From positions 1 through 64,000 of the forward strand of contig NZ_BAYD01000038.1 in the NCBI RefSeq assembly GCF_000685075.1: a stretch of DNA of 64,000 bases. Direction: 5' to 3'. Shown piece by piece: positions 16,257 to 25,257 of this stretch. The DNA comes from Paraburkholderia oxyphila NBRC 105797. GTDB taxonomy: Bacteria; Pseudomonadota; Gammaproteobacteria; Burkholderiales; Burkholderiaceae. Position 1 is the stretch's first letter. Each line of letters begins with the position of its first letter. A program made the position numbers and the translations under genes. A model generated the notes under the pieces. It saw nothing but the letters and a program-made list of their open reading frames with translations, was not told the DNA's origin and did not search any database.

Positions 16257-17453
16257 ATGGACGAGAACCTCAACTTCGACACGCTGGCGGTCCGCTCGGG
16301 CACGCTGCGCAGCGAGTTCAACGAGCATTCGGAAGCGCTCTACCTCACGTCGAGCTTCTGTTTCGGCAGCGCCGCCGAAGCGGCCGAGCGTTTCAAGAAT
16401 TCGGAAACGGGCTACACGTACGCACGTTTCACGAACCCGACCGTCACCATGTTCCAGGACCGGCTCGCGGCGCTAGAAGGCGGCGAGGCATGCATGGCCA
16501 CGGCCTCGGGCATGGCCGCGATCATGTCGGTGGTGATGGCCGCGCTGCAGGCCGGCGACCATATCGTCAGCTCGCAGAGCCTGTTCGGCTCGACGCTCGG
16601 CATGTTCTCGCAGATCTTCCCGAGGTTCGGCATCACGACCACCTTCGTCGATCCGAACGATCTCGACGCGTGGAAGAACGCCGTGCGCCCCGAGACGAAG
16701 CTGTTCTTCCTCGAGACGCCGTCGAACCCGCTCACCGAAGTGGCCGACATCGAGGCGGTGAGCAAGATCGCGAAGGCGGCGGGCGCGCTGTTCGTCGTCG
16801 ACAACTGCTTCTGCAGCCCGGCGCTGCAGCAGCCGCTCAAGTTCGGCGCCGATGTCGTGATGCATTCGGCCACCAAGTTCCTCGACGGCCAGGGCCGCGT
16901 GCTGGGCGGCGCGCTCGTGGGCTCGAAGCAGTTCATCATGGAGAAGGTGTTTCCGTTCGTGCGCAGCGCGGGCCCGACGCTCTCCGCGTTCAACGCCTGG
17001 GTGCTGCTCAAGGGCATGGAGACGCTCTCGCTGCGCGTGGAGAAGCAGTCGGCCAACGCGCTCGAAATCGCGCGCTGGCTCGAAGCGCATCCTGCGGTGA
17101 AGCGCGTCTTCTATCCGGGGCTCGAATCGCATCCGCAGCACGCGCTCGCGATGCGCCAGCAGAAGTCGGGCGGCGCGATCGTCTCGTTCGAGCTCAAGGG
17201 CGATACGCCCGAGGCGCAGCGCGCGAACGCCTGGCGCGTGATCGACGGCACGAAGGTGTGCTCGATCACCGGCAATCTCGGCGACACGCGCACGACCATC
17301 ACGCATCCGGCCACGACGACGCATGGCCGCATCACGCCCGAGGCGCGCGCGGCGGCGGGCATCACCGAAGGGCTGATCCGCCTTGCGGTGGGCCTTGAAG
17401 ATCCACGCGACGTGCGCGCCGATCTCGCGCACGGTCTCGATGCGGCACAGTGA
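16257..17453 (+). CDS. metZ: O-succinylhomoserine sulfhydrylase
   Basis: PLP enzyme of the Cys/Met-metabolism family that makes homocysteine directly from O-succinylhomoserine and sulfide. The ATG at 16257 gives 398 residues, a normal length; an in-frame ATG at 16227 (408 residues) is an alternative, and earlier starts would include the terminator. The PLP lysine is K207 in VMHSATKFLDGQGRVLGG. YTYARFTNPTV and LEGGEACMATASGMAA are family signatures. MetZ rather than MetB or MetC is preferred because of the GQGRVLGG segment and the purF-metZ order. Expression is probably controlled by the SAM-II-like element and terminator upstream. The MOSC gene follows after 7 bases. Confidence 0.93.
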   Translation: MDENLNFDTLAVRSGTLRSEFNEHSEALYLTSSFCFGSAAEAAERFKNSETGYTYARFTNPTVTMFQDRLAALEGGEACMATASGMAAIMSVVMAALQAGDHIVSSQSLFGSTLGMFSQIFPRFGITTTFVDPNDLDAWKNAVRPETKLFFLETPSNPLTEVADIEAVSKIAKAAGALFVVDNCFCSPALQQPLKFGADVVMHSATKFLDGQGRVLGGALVGSKQFIMEKVFPFVRSAGPTLSAFNAWVLLKGMETLSLRVEKQSANALEIARWLEAHPAVKRVFYPGLESHPQHALAMRQQKSGGAIVSFELKGDTPEAQRANAWRVIDGTKVCSITGNLGDTRTTITHPATTTHGRITPEARAAAGITEGLIRLAVGLEDPRDVRADLAHGLDAAQ

Positions 17454-17460
17454 GGTTGCC

Positions 17461-18345
17461 ATGGCCATCATTCGCGCATTGTTCGTTTATCCGGTGAAGT
17501 CCTGCGGCGCCATCGCGCTCGATCGCGCGCAACTCGACGTGAAAGGGCTGCAATGGGACCGCCACTGGATGGTGGTCGACGCTTCGGGCCGCTTTGTCTC
17601 GCAGCGCGAGATCGCGGCGATGGCGCGCATCGTGCCTGCGTTCGTCGAGGGCGGCGTGCGCCTCACGATGACGGGTCCCGACGCGCCGGTCGATTCGCCG
17701 CTGCTTTTGCCGTTCATGCCGCGCGGCAACGAAGCCCGCGTGCAGGCCACGGTCTGGAAGGACACGTTCGAAGCGCTCGACGAAGGCGATGAAGCCGCGC
17801 AGTGGTTTTCTCGCGCGCTCGGCGAGCCGGTGCGTCTCGTGCGTTTCGCGCAGGACGTCACGCGTCTCGCAAGCAAGACGTGGACGAACGACGAGGACGT
17901 GCCCACGCAATTCGCCGATGGCTTTCCGCTGCTCGTCACGAGCGAGTCGTCGCTGGCGGACCTGAACGCGCGCCTCGTGGCGAAAGGCGCGCCGCCGGTG
18001 CCGATGAGCCGCTTTCGTCCGAACATCGTCGTGGACGGCCCGGATGCCTTCGACGAAGACTTCATCGACACGCTTTCGATTGCGGGCGAAGCCGGCTCGC
18101 TGGAGGTGGTGCTGCGTTTCGCGAAGCCTTGCGCACGCTGCCCGATCACGACGATCGATCAGCTCACGGGTGAGCGCGATGGCGAGTGGCCGACCGAGCC
18201 GCTCGACACGCTCGCGGTGTTCCGCGCCGATCCACGCGTGGACGGCGGCCTCACGTTCGGCCAGAACGCGATGGTCGTGGCGGGCGCGGGCGAGCGTCTC
18301 GCGGTGGGCGCGCAGGCCCAGTGGGAATACCGCTTCGAGGAATGA
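17461..18345 (+). CDS. MOSC-domain molybdoenzyme, YcbX/mARC-like
   Basis: A 294-residue protein with an N-terminal MOSC beta-barrel (ALFVYPVKSCGAIALDRA) and a C-terminal MOSC domain. The conserved cysteine expected to bind molybdenum cofactor is in FAKPCARCPITTIDQLTGE. Characterised relatives (E. coli YcbX, eukaryotic mARC) reduce N-hydroxylated bases and amidoximes. It lacks the C-terminal 2Fe-2S ferredoxin domain of E. coli YcbX, so it would need a separate electron donor. The ATG at 17461 has GAGG just upstream; a longer frame from 17383 would overlap metZ and was rejected. Seven bases from metZ, so probably in the same transcript. Confidence 0.85.
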   Translation: MAIIRALFVYPVKSCGAIALDRAQLDVKGLQWDRHWMVVDASGRFVSQREIAAMARIVPAFVEGGVRLTMTGPDAPVDSPLLLPFMPRGNEARVQATVWKDTFEALDEGDEAAQWFSRALGEPVRLVRFAQDVTRLASKTWTNDEDVPTQFADGFPLLVTSESSLADLNARLVAKGAPPVPMSRFRPNIVVDGPDAFDEDFIDTLSIAGEAGSLEVVLRFAKPCARCPITTIDQLTGERDGEWPTEPLDTLAVFRADPRVDGGLTFGQNAMVVAGAGERLAVGAQAQWEYRFEE

Positions 18346-18360
18346 GCGCGCGGCGCTTGA

Positions 18361-19197
18361 TCACACGCTGGATGGTGTTTCCTGGTGCGCAGGCAATGCG
18401 CGCCACTGCCCGGGCGCCAGCCCGAAACGCCGCGTGAAGGCGTGTGTGAACGCGCTCTGGTCGCCGAAGCCCACATCGAGGGCGATCTGCGTGAGCGAGT
18501 GGCGCGGATCGGCGAGCAGCGTGAGCGAGGTGTCGAGGCGCAGGCGCTGCAGATAGCGATGCGGCGTTTCGCCGAACGCTTCGATAAAGAGCTGATGAAA
18601 GCGCCGCATGCCAAAGCCGCAATGGGCGGCCAGATCGGCGATGCGCAGCGGCTCTGCCAGATGCGCGCGCAGCCAGCGGTCGATGCGGGCGAAGTCGAGG
18701 CCCGCGGCGGCCTCGAAGGCGTCGCTGCCGGCGAGGCCCGCTTGCGCGAGCACGGCGGCACACAGCTGTGTCGAGGCGTCCCAATGAAAGCGCCGCGCGC
18801 GCATCGAGCCGGTGCTTTCGCTCGCGCTGGCGGACTGTGCGGCCCATGCGGCCCGCTGCGCGATCTCGCGCACGAGCTGCGTGAGCGCAGGGTCGATGCG
18901 CACGGCGCGCGCCGTGTCGAAGAGCCGCTCGGGCACCGCGAGCGCGGCGGCAGGCAAGTCCAGCACGAGCTGGCGATTCTCGCCGATGCCCGCATAGTCG
19001 TGCCGTGCGCCGGCCGGGATCAGCCAGGCGGAATGCTGGTCGATGCGCTCGCCGACACCGTCCACCGTCATCACCATCTCGCCGTCGAGCCCGAGCACGA
19101 TCTGGTGAAAATCGTGCAGATCGGTTTCCTCGATTGCGCCATAGCAACGCAAGGCGACGCCGGGCGCGTTGACGGGAGTGGAGTGCGGGGAATTCAT
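18361..19197 (-). CDS. AraC-family transcriptional regulator
   Basis: A 278-residue regulator with an N-terminal cupin-like sensing part (LHDFHQIVLGLDGEMVMTVD, then a HSAWLIPAGARHDYAG strand pair) and a C-terminal AraC DNA-binding domain of two helix-turn-helix units, about residues 180-278. The second unit holds the family signature (LTQIALDVGFGDQSAFTHAF and RRFGLAPGQWRA). The start at 19197 was chosen because the N-terminus then begins at the first conserved segment. It lies 57 bases downstream of the FKBP gene on the same strand and convergent with the MOSC gene. The target is unknown. Confidence 0.88.
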   Translation of the reverse strand: MNSPHSTPVNAPGVALRCYGAIEETDLHDFHQIVLGLDGEMVMTVDGVGERIDQHSAWLIPAGARHDYAGIGENRQLVLDLPAAALAVPERLFDTARAVRIDPALTQLVREIAQRAAWAAQSASASESTGSMRARRFHWDASTQLCAAVLAQAGLAGSDAFEAAAGLDFARIDRWLRAHLAEPLRIADLAAHCGFGMRRFHQLFIEAFGETPHRYLQRLRLDTSLTLLADPRHSLTQIALDVGFGDQSAFTHAFTRRFGLAPGQWRALPAHQETPSSV

Positions 19198-19254
19198 GGC
19201 GGACGATGCCTGCGGGACGAAGCGGCGCGAAGCAGCGCGCGAGCGCAGCAACGC

Positions 19255-19596
19255 TCAGACGTCGAGCAGTTCCACTTCGAACACGAGCGTGGCGTTCGGC
19301 GGAATCACGCCGCCCGCGCCGCGCACGCCGTAGCCGAGTTGCGGCGGGATCGTGAGCTTGCGCACGCCGCCGACCTTCATGCCCTGCACGCCTTCGTCCC
19401 AGCCCTTGATGACCATGCCGCCGCCCAGCACGAAGGCGAACGGGTCGTTGCGGTCCTTGCTCGAATCGAACTTCTGGCCGTCCGTCAGCCAGCCGGTGTA
19501 GTGCACGCTGACGGTCTGGCCGGCCTTCGCCTCGGCGCCGGTGCCTTCGGTCAGGTCCTCGTACTTGAGGCCGGATGCGGTGGTCACGATAGACAT
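19255..19596 (-). CDS. FKBP-type peptidyl-prolyl isomerase
   Basis: A minimal single-domain FKBP of 113 residues that catalyses cis-trans isomerisation of prolyl bonds. Conserved binding-pocket segments are VSVHYTGWLTDGQKFDSS, FAFVLGGGMVIKGWDEGVQG and ELGYG-like PQLGYGVRGAGGVIPPNATL. No signal peptide, so it is cytoplasmic. The ATG at 19596 has an excellent Shine-Dalgarno (AGGAGT, 6 bases upstream), which rules out the longer upstream frame. It is divergent from the histidine-kinase-like gene. Confidence 0.95.
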   Translation of the reverse strand: MSIVTTASGLKYEDLTEGTGAEAKAGQTVSVHYTGWLTDGQKFDSSKDRNDPFAFVLGGGMVIKGWDEGVQGMKVGGVRKLTIPPQLGYGVRGAGGVIPPNATLVFEVELLDV

Positions 19597-19908
19597 GGAA
19601 CACTCCTGAATCGGAAAGGGGAAAAGCGCTATTGTAGGCGCTTTGCAGGCCGCGCGAGGCGCGCGGGCCGTGTGCGTGGCTGCCGGTCCGGCGTCCCGAA
19701 GCGAGCATGCCTGGTGCCCACCGTGTGCTCGCATTGCGCCGGCACCACGCGGGCACGGCGCATGCGCGCGTATCGGCGTCCGGTGGCGCGAGCCGGGGCG
19801 AGATGGCGCGCGGCGCGCATGGCTGCCGCCGCAACGTCGCCGCTATTCGCGCCGCTGCCTATAAAATGGGGCCGACCCGCCCGAGGCGGGCGAAAGAAGA
19901 GGAATTCG
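19597..19908. promoter_or_regulatory. 312-base divergent intergenic region
   Basis: Separates the FKBP gene (minus) from the kinase-like gene (plus). No gene is seen. A TATAAA box at 19860-19865 could serve the plus-strand gene, but no clear -35 hexamer precedes it. The rest is GC-rich and featureless to my eye. Confidence 0.35.
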
Positions 19909-20670
19909 ATGTCGTCCACATCACCCACCCCAAGCGAACGCACGGCACGCCTGTGTGCCGAAGCCGCGCTGTTCATGCGCGACCACGTGCTCTCGCGCGT
20001 CTCGCACGACTTGCGCAGTCCGCTGAACGCAATCCATAGCTGGGCCTACGTGCTCGAGCGCAAGATCGACAGTGCCGACGCCGCCGCGCAGCGTGCGCTC
20101 GCGGGCATCCGCACCGGCGTCGAGCAGCAGGTGCAACTGCTCGAAACGCTCGTCGATACGACGCGCGCCGAGACGCGCAAGCTGCACGTCGAGCGCGCGC
20201 CGTTCGCGCTCGACTCGCTCATCGACGAGACCGTGGAGGAGGCGCGCGGCGCGCTCGCCGATGCGCGCGGCGTGAGCGTCGGCGTGCAGGGCACGCCCAC
20301 CGGCGCGACGCTCGATGCCGCGCGCGAGCGCATCGGGCAGGCGCTCTGGCTCATGCTGGCGTTCGCGACGGAGGCGAGCGCAGCGGGCGCGGCGGTCTCG
20401 CTGAACGTGAGCACCACGGCCACGGCTACCCAATTCGACGTGAACTGGCAGGCGAGCCGCGAAGCGCTCACCGACGCGGCGCTGCCGCACCTGCTCGAAC
20501 CGTTCGCCCGCGCACAGGCGTGCGAGCCGCAGGAGGCGGGCCGCTGCGCGTGGGTGCTCGCGTTGTGCCAGCGCGTGGCCGAGGCGCACGGCGGGCGCTT
20601 CGAGGCGCGGCCGCTCGTGGAGGGCGAGGCCGCTTCGCTCACGCTCAGCGTGCCGATCAGCGGGACCTGA
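19909..20670 (+). CDS. degenerate histidine-kinase-like protein
   Basis: A 253-residue cytoplasmic protein. The dimerisation/phosphoacceptor helix is intact, with H33 in RVSHDLRSPLNAIHSWAYVL. The following ATPase-like region is degenerate: the N-box position reads LWLMLAFATEASAAGAAV with no asparagine, and no DxGxG G1 box is present. The end (FEARPLVEGEAASLTLSVPI) still has the fold of kinase C-termini. It may be a phosphotransferase that lacks ATP binding, in the manner of ChpT, or a decoy. No transmembrane or sensor domain and no response regulator neighbour. The ATG at 19909 has GAGGAA upstream. Confidence 0.75.
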   Translation: MSSTSPTPSERTARLCAEAALFMRDHVLSRVSHDLRSPLNAIHSWAYVLERKIDSADAAAQRALAGIRTGVEQQVQLLETLVDTTRAETRKLHVERAPFALDSLIDETVEEARGALADARGVSVGVQGTPTGATLDAARERIGQALWLMLAFATEASAAGAAVSLNVSTTATATQFDVNWQASREALTDAALPHLLEPFARAQACEPQEAGRCAWVLALCQRVAEAHGGRFEARPLVEGEAASLTLSVPISGT

Positions 20671-20795
20671 GTGAGCGCTCCGCACGCGCAACGCGCGCAG
20701 CCCCTGCCGGATGGCGACCTGTCCAGCCCATCCGCGTCTTACGAGATTCTTTCACCCTTATACTGAGGGCTTCGTTTTCTCCGGAGCCCCCTCTC

Positions 20796-22283
20796 TTGAT
20801 TCAGGTTATCGCTCTCGCCGGCGCGCTGTTGCTCGTTGCCCTCAACGGTTTCTTCGTCGCGGCGGAGTTCGGTCTCGTCAAGCTGCGCGCGACGCGCGTG
20901 CAAAGCCTCGCGACTCAGCACGGCTTGCGCGGGCGTTTGCTCGGCAAGGTCCATGGCCAGCTCGACGCCTATCTTTCCGCGTGCCAGCTCGGCATCACGC
21001 TCGCTTCGCTCGGCCTCGGCTGGATTGGCGAGCCGGCCTTCGCGCAGTTGCTCGAGCCGGTCTTCGATCTCGTGGGCGTGCGCTCGCCGGAGCTGATCCA
21101 CGGCATCTCGCTCGTGTTCGCCTTCACCGCGATCTCGTTCCTGCATATCGTGGTGGGGGAGCTCGCGCCCAAGTCGCTCGCGATTCGCGAAGCCGAGAAG
21201 ATTTCGCTGTGGGCCGCCGCGCCGCTGTACGGCTTTTACTGGACGATGTACCCGGCCATCTGGGCGCTCAATTCGAGTGCGAACGCTGTGCTTCGGCTGG
21301 CCGGTCTCTCGGCGGATCATGGCGCCGAGGCGCATTACTCGACCGACGAACTCAAGCTGATCCTGCGCAGCCGCCGTGCCGCGGCGCAGGAAGAGGCGCT
21401 GCACGAGGCACGCGCGCAAGCCGACGCGCGCGCTCTCGCCTACGGCCACGCGGCGGCGGGCGGCGTGGCGCGCGCCAACGGCTCGGCCAGCGCTGCTGCG
21501 AACGCTGCGCGTGCGAAGCGCACGGCGCGTATCGCAAGCACGGGCGGCGCGGGAAGCGCCTACAGTGCAGACGAATGGAACGCCCTCGCGCATTCGCTGG
21601 ACTTCTCGCGCCTGAGCGTCTCGGACCTCATGCGCCCGGCGCACGAGATGGTGGGCCTGCGCCGCGACCTGTCGCTCGCCGAGAACATGCAGATCGTCGC
21701 GCGCCACCGCTTCAGCCGCTATCCGCTCTTCGAGGACGCCTCGGGCGAGCGCGTGGCGGGCCTCATTCACCTGAAGGATCTGCTGCTCGCGCGCGAGGCG
21801 GGCCACGCGCTCGACGATCTCGGCAAGTTCGTGCGCCCGGTGCAGTACGTGAAACCCGAGGCCCCCGCGCTCGCCCTGTTCCGGCGCTTTCGCAAGGGCG
21901 CGCCGCACTTCGCGCTGGTCGGGCGCAAGGGCATGCGGCCAAGCGGCTTCCTCACGCTCGACAATCTGCTCGGCGCGCTGGTGGGCCAGATCCACGACGA
22001 ATTCCATCAGGCCGATACCGACTGGACCCGCATGGACGACGGCACGCTCATGGGGCGCGGCAGCCTGCCCGTGGTGTCGCTGGAGCAGGCGCTCGGCATC
22101 GATATCGACGAAGGGCGCGCGGAGTCGGTGGGCGGCCTCGTGATTCACGCGCTCAACGATCTGCCCACCGAGGGGCAGCGCGTCGAGTTCGACCGTTTCG
22201 ACATCGTTGTTAAGAAGATGAAGGGGCCGCGCATCGTGCTCGTGCGCGTGTACCCGAAGGATCTGGAGGACGAGGGCGGTTGA
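20796..22283 (+). CDS. CNNM (DUF21) / CBS-pair / CorC-C transporter-associated protein
   Basis: Member of the hemolysin-C/CorC/MpfA group, linked in other bacteria to magnesium or cation homeostasis. The proposed TTG start at 20796 has GGAG nine bases upstream and gives a 495-residue protein. An upstream in-frame start would overlap the kinase-like gene, and no ATG lies between. Regions: DUF21/CNNM membrane part about 1-190, starting IQVIALAGALLLVALNGFFV; an Ala-rich hydrophilic insert about 190-260; a CBS pair about 275-400 containing VSDLMRPAHEMVGLRRDLS; and a CorC/HlyC C-terminal domain. The Ala-rich insert between membrane part and CBS pair is unusually long. Confidence 0.85.
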   Translation: MIQVIALAGALLLVALNGFFVAAEFGLVKLRATRVQSLATQHGLRGRLLGKVHGQLDAYLSACQLGITLASLGLGWIGEPAFAQLLEPVFDLVGVRSPELIHGISLVFAFTAISFLHIVVGELAPKSLAIREAEKISLWAAAPLYGFYWTMYPAIWALNSSANAVLRLAGLSADHGAEAHYSTDELKLILRSRRAAAQEEALHEARAQADARALAYGHAAAGGVARANGSASAAANAARAKRTARIASTGGAGSAYSADEWNALAHSLDFSRLSVSDLMRPAHEMVGLRRDLSLAENMQIVARHRFSRYPLFEDASGERVAGLIHLKDLLLAREAGHALDDLGKFVRPVQYVKPEAPALALFRRFRKGAPHFALVGRKGMRPSGFLTLDNLLGALVGQIHDEFHQADTDWTRMDDGTLMGRGSLPVVSLEQALGIDIDEGRAESVGGLVIHALNDLPTEGQRVEFDRFDIVVKKMKGPRIVLVRVYPKDLEDEGG

Positions 22284-22338
22284 GGCTTACTGAGGTCGGA
22301 CTGATGCCTTGCTCCAGGCGCGGCCCGGTGGGCGCGGT

Positions 22339-25257
22339 TCAGGCTGGTGTGAGATTCGACAGCACCGCAACAGGCATTGCGCTCAGCACATCGCGCAGAT
22401 AAAGCACGTTGTCCTGATCATGCTTCGTTGCGGCGCGTTTCGCGTCGCTCAGCCAGTCGTGCAGATCCGCGGCTGGGCACCCCTTCGGCAACACGACCGC
22501 CGTATCGTCCCATCGCGTGGACTCGACGAGCGGCAGATCGCCTTCCAGCAGCGCTGCCGCATGCCGCGTGCCGATCACGACGGCCCATGTATTGCCGTGC
22601 CGGCGCGCGAAGGCCAGCGCGTGGGCGGCCAGCGCCCCGCGCACTTCCAGCGGCCAGTACTCGCCCTCGCGCAGCAGCTCCGGCGCGCGGGCGCGCAGCG
22701 CGAGCAGCCGTGCAATAGAGGCCTGCTTCACGTGCGCGTCGCGCCAGTGCGCAAGCTTGGCGGCGGGCGTGTCTTGATCGAGTGCTGCCGCGCGCAACGC
22801 GAAATCCACAGGCCCGCGGTTGTCGGGATCGACGAGGCTGAAATCCCATAGCTCCGTGCCCTGATAGAGATCGGGCACGCCGGGCGAGGTCAGGCGCAGC
22901 ACGGTCTGCAGCAGCGTATTGACCGCGCCGGCCGGCGCGATGCGCGCCACAAAGGTGGCGAGCGCCTGCAGAAACCCGCCGCGTCGCTGCGGCGCGAGAA
23001 TGTCGAAGAGAAATGCCTGGCAGTCCGATTCGTAGGCTTCATTGGGCACGAGCCAGTTCGTGCGCAGCTTCGCCTCGCGCAGCGCCTTCAATTGCCATTG
23101 CGCGACTCGCTCGGCAAGCTCGCGTACGCGCGCTTCGTCGCCGGCGTCGAGCTCGGGCGGCCAGCAGCCCACGAGCGTTTGATAGAGCATCGCCTCGGCG
23201 GCCGGGCCGGGGGCCCATTCCCCCGCCATGCTTCCCGACGATGACGGCGGCGTCGCGTCGTTGCGCCGGTGCGGCTGGTTCAGCGTCGACCACGCGCGCA
23301 GCGTCGCGCTCCACTCCGGGGCGATTTCGCTGAGCACCGCGAGCCGCGCCCGCACGTCTTCGCCGCGCTTGTGGTCGTGCGTGGCCGTGGCAAGCATCGC
23401 ATAGGGGAAACGCCGCTGGCGCAGCGCGTTGCCCGCATGAAATTCTTCGACGCTGCGCGCGAAGTCGTCCGGGTCCGCGCCCACTTCGTTGCGCGAAAGC
23501 AGCCGGCCGTAGCGGTAGAGCGCCGTGTCCTCGGTCGCCTTCGCCGCGAGCGGCGCAGTGAGCTGAGAGAAGAGCGTGAGTGCCGTACGCTGCGCGATGA
23601 GCGCGTGGCTTAGCGGGGCGGCGGGGGGATTTTGCGCGACGTGCTTTGACGTGCCCGAGCCGTTGCCTGGCCGCGTGCCAGCGTTGGCGCTTGCCTGTGC
23701 CGCCCGCGCGGGCTTCGCGCCGTTGCCGCTCTCGGCGTCCGGCGCACGCGCGCCGAGCCACGCATCGACATGATCGAGCGCGGCAAGGCTCGCGCGCGGC
23801 AGGGCCTGGCGAGCCGCCTGCAACGCGAGATCGAACCAGGGGTTGTCCTCCGGGCCGCGCAGACCATTGACCGGATAGATGCGATAGACGGGGAAGTGCA
23901 TGGCAAGCTGCGCCACCACGCGATGCACGCTCGCGTAGGTGAAGTCGCGCGTGGCGGGCTGCTCGCGGGCAATGCGGTGCAGCGCGCGCGCCGCGTGATC
24001 GAGCTCCGCCGCGAGATACGCGGCCAGCACCTCGCGGCGCGCGTCGAGCGCGATGCGCGCGAAGGGCCGGTCCTGCCCCGAGATCGCGGCCCAGCTCTCG
24101 GCGAGCGGCGCGGCGCCAGCGGGGTCGTGCAGCAGGGCGCCCACGTCGTTCATGAAGTCGTAGCCGGTCGTGCCTTGCACGGGCCAGTCTTCGCGCAACG
24201 GCTCGCCGTGCGCGAGAATCTTCTCGACGACGAGGTACGGTGGTTGCGCACGCAACGAAACGAGCCGCTGGCGCAGCCGCTCGCAATACTCGCGCGGGTC
24301 GGCGAGTCCATCGATGTGATCGATGCGCAGACCGTCGATCACGCCCTCGGCGTAGAGGCGGAACACGAGCTTGTGCACGGCCTCGAATACGTCATGGCGT
24401 TCTACGCGCACGCCCGCGAGTGCGCTTACGTCGAAGAAGCGCCGCCAGTTCACTTCGTCGGTGGCGGTGCGCCACCATGCAAGGCGGAAGTGCTGGCGAT
24501 CAAGAAGGCGATGCAGGCGCTCGCGCGTGACGGTATCGGCGCCGGACCAGGACTGCAGCGCGGAGTCGATCGCAGCGGTGCCCTCGCGCTCGACGAAGGC
24601 GCGCAGCGCATCGCGTGCGATGGCGGCGCGCGCCTGGTCGTCGGGCTGCGTGGTGAGGCCCTGGAACGGCGCGGCGAGCGCGTCGAGACTCGCATGGCTG
24701 GCCGACTGCAGCAGCGTCGCGTAATCGATCGGGCAGATCGGGCAGACGTGCGGACCGTACTGCACGAAGAAGCGCGCGAGCGCCGCGTCGAACTTCAGTG
24801 CGATGCGGCCCGCCGCGAGTTCCTCGCCGTATTGCGCGCCGAGGAACGGCATCAGCACCTTGCCGCGCAGCACCGGGTCCGGCGAGTGCCAGTCCACGTC
24901 GAAGTGGCGCGCGAATGCGCTGTGGCGCCCCCATTCGAGAATATCGAGCCACCACGCGTTGTGCGCGCCGCCCACGCCCATATGGTTGGGCACGAGATCG
25001 ACGACGAGGCCCATGCCGCGCGCATGCAGCGCGTCGGCGAGGCGCCGAAGCGCTGCTTCGCCGCCGCGTTCTTCGCTTACCGTGCCGTAGTCGACGGTGT
25101 CATAGCCGTGCATCGAGCCCGGCTGCGCGGTCGTGATGGGCGAGAGGTAGAGATGGCTCACGCCGAGCGCGGCGAAATAGTCGAGCTGGGCCAGCGCGTC
25201 GTCGAACGTGAAGCCCTGATGGAGCTGCAGACGCAGCGTGGCGCGCGGGAAGGTCAT
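22339..25257 (-). CDS. treY: malto-oligosyltrehalose synthase
   Basis: Intramolecular transglycosylation of the reducing end of malto-oligosaccharides to a trehalosyl group (GH13). The 972-residue product is at the long end of the family. It begins ATLRLQLHQGFTFDDALAQL, typical of TreY. The nucleophile aspartate lies in GLRIDHIDGLADP, the acid glutamate in LVVEKILAHGE, and the third acidic residue in TATHDHKRGED. A low-complexity insert rich in Ala/Gly/Asn lies around the middle. Last gene of the glucan cluster; its ATG overlaps the malQ stop by four bases, so translation is coupled. TreZ, its partner, is encoded two genes upstream. Confidence 0.95.
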   Translation of the reverse strand: MTFPRATLRLQLHQGFTFDDALAQLDYFAALGVSHLYLSPITTAQPGSMHGYDTVDYGTVSEERGGEAALRRLADALHARGMGLVVDLVPNHMGVGGAHNAWWLDILEWGRHSAFARHFDVDWHSPDPVLRGKVLMPFLGAQYGEELAAGRIALKFDAALARFFVQYGPHVCPICPIDYATLLQSASHASLDALAAPFQGLTTQPDDQARAAIARDALRAFVEREGTAAIDSALQSWSGADTVTRERLHRLLDRQHFRLAWWRTATDEVNWRRFFDVSALAGVRVERHDVFEAVHKLVFRLYAEGVIDGLRIDHIDGLADPREYCERLRQRLVSLRAQPPYLVVEKILAHGEPLREDWPVQGTTGYDFMNDVGALLHDPAGAAPLAESWAAISGQDRPFARIALDARREVLAAYLAAELDHAARALHRIAREQPATRDFTYASVHRVVAQLAMHFPVYRIYPVNGLRGPEDNPWFDLALQAARQALPRASLAALDHVDAWLGARAPDAESGNGAKPARAAQASANAGTRPGNGSGTSKHVAQNPPAAPLSHALIAQRTALTLFSQLTAPLAAKATEDTALYRYGRLLSRNEVGADPDDFARSVEEFHAGNALRQRRFPYAMLATATHDHKRGEDVRARLAVLSEIAPEWSATLRAWSTLNQPHRRNDATPPSSSGSMAGEWAPGPAAEAMLYQTLVGCWPPELDAGDEARVRELAERVAQWQLKALREAKLRTNWLVPNEAYESDCQAFLFDILAPQRRGGFLQALATFVARIAPAGAVNTLLQTVLRLTSPGVPDLYQGTELWDFSLVDPDNRGPVDFALRAAALDQDTPAAKLAHWRDAHVKQASIARLLALRARAPELLREGEYWPLEVRGALAAHALAFARRHGNTWAVVIGTRHAAALLEGDLPLVESTRWDDTAVVLPKGCPAADLHDWLSDAKRAATKHDQDNVLYLRDVLSAMPVAVLSNLTPA

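Noticed and set aside
18385..19908. N-terminal extension of the kinase-like protein through 508 extra codons
   Set aside because: This part is antisense to the AraC and FKBP genes; a good ribosome binding site lies before the ATG at 19909.
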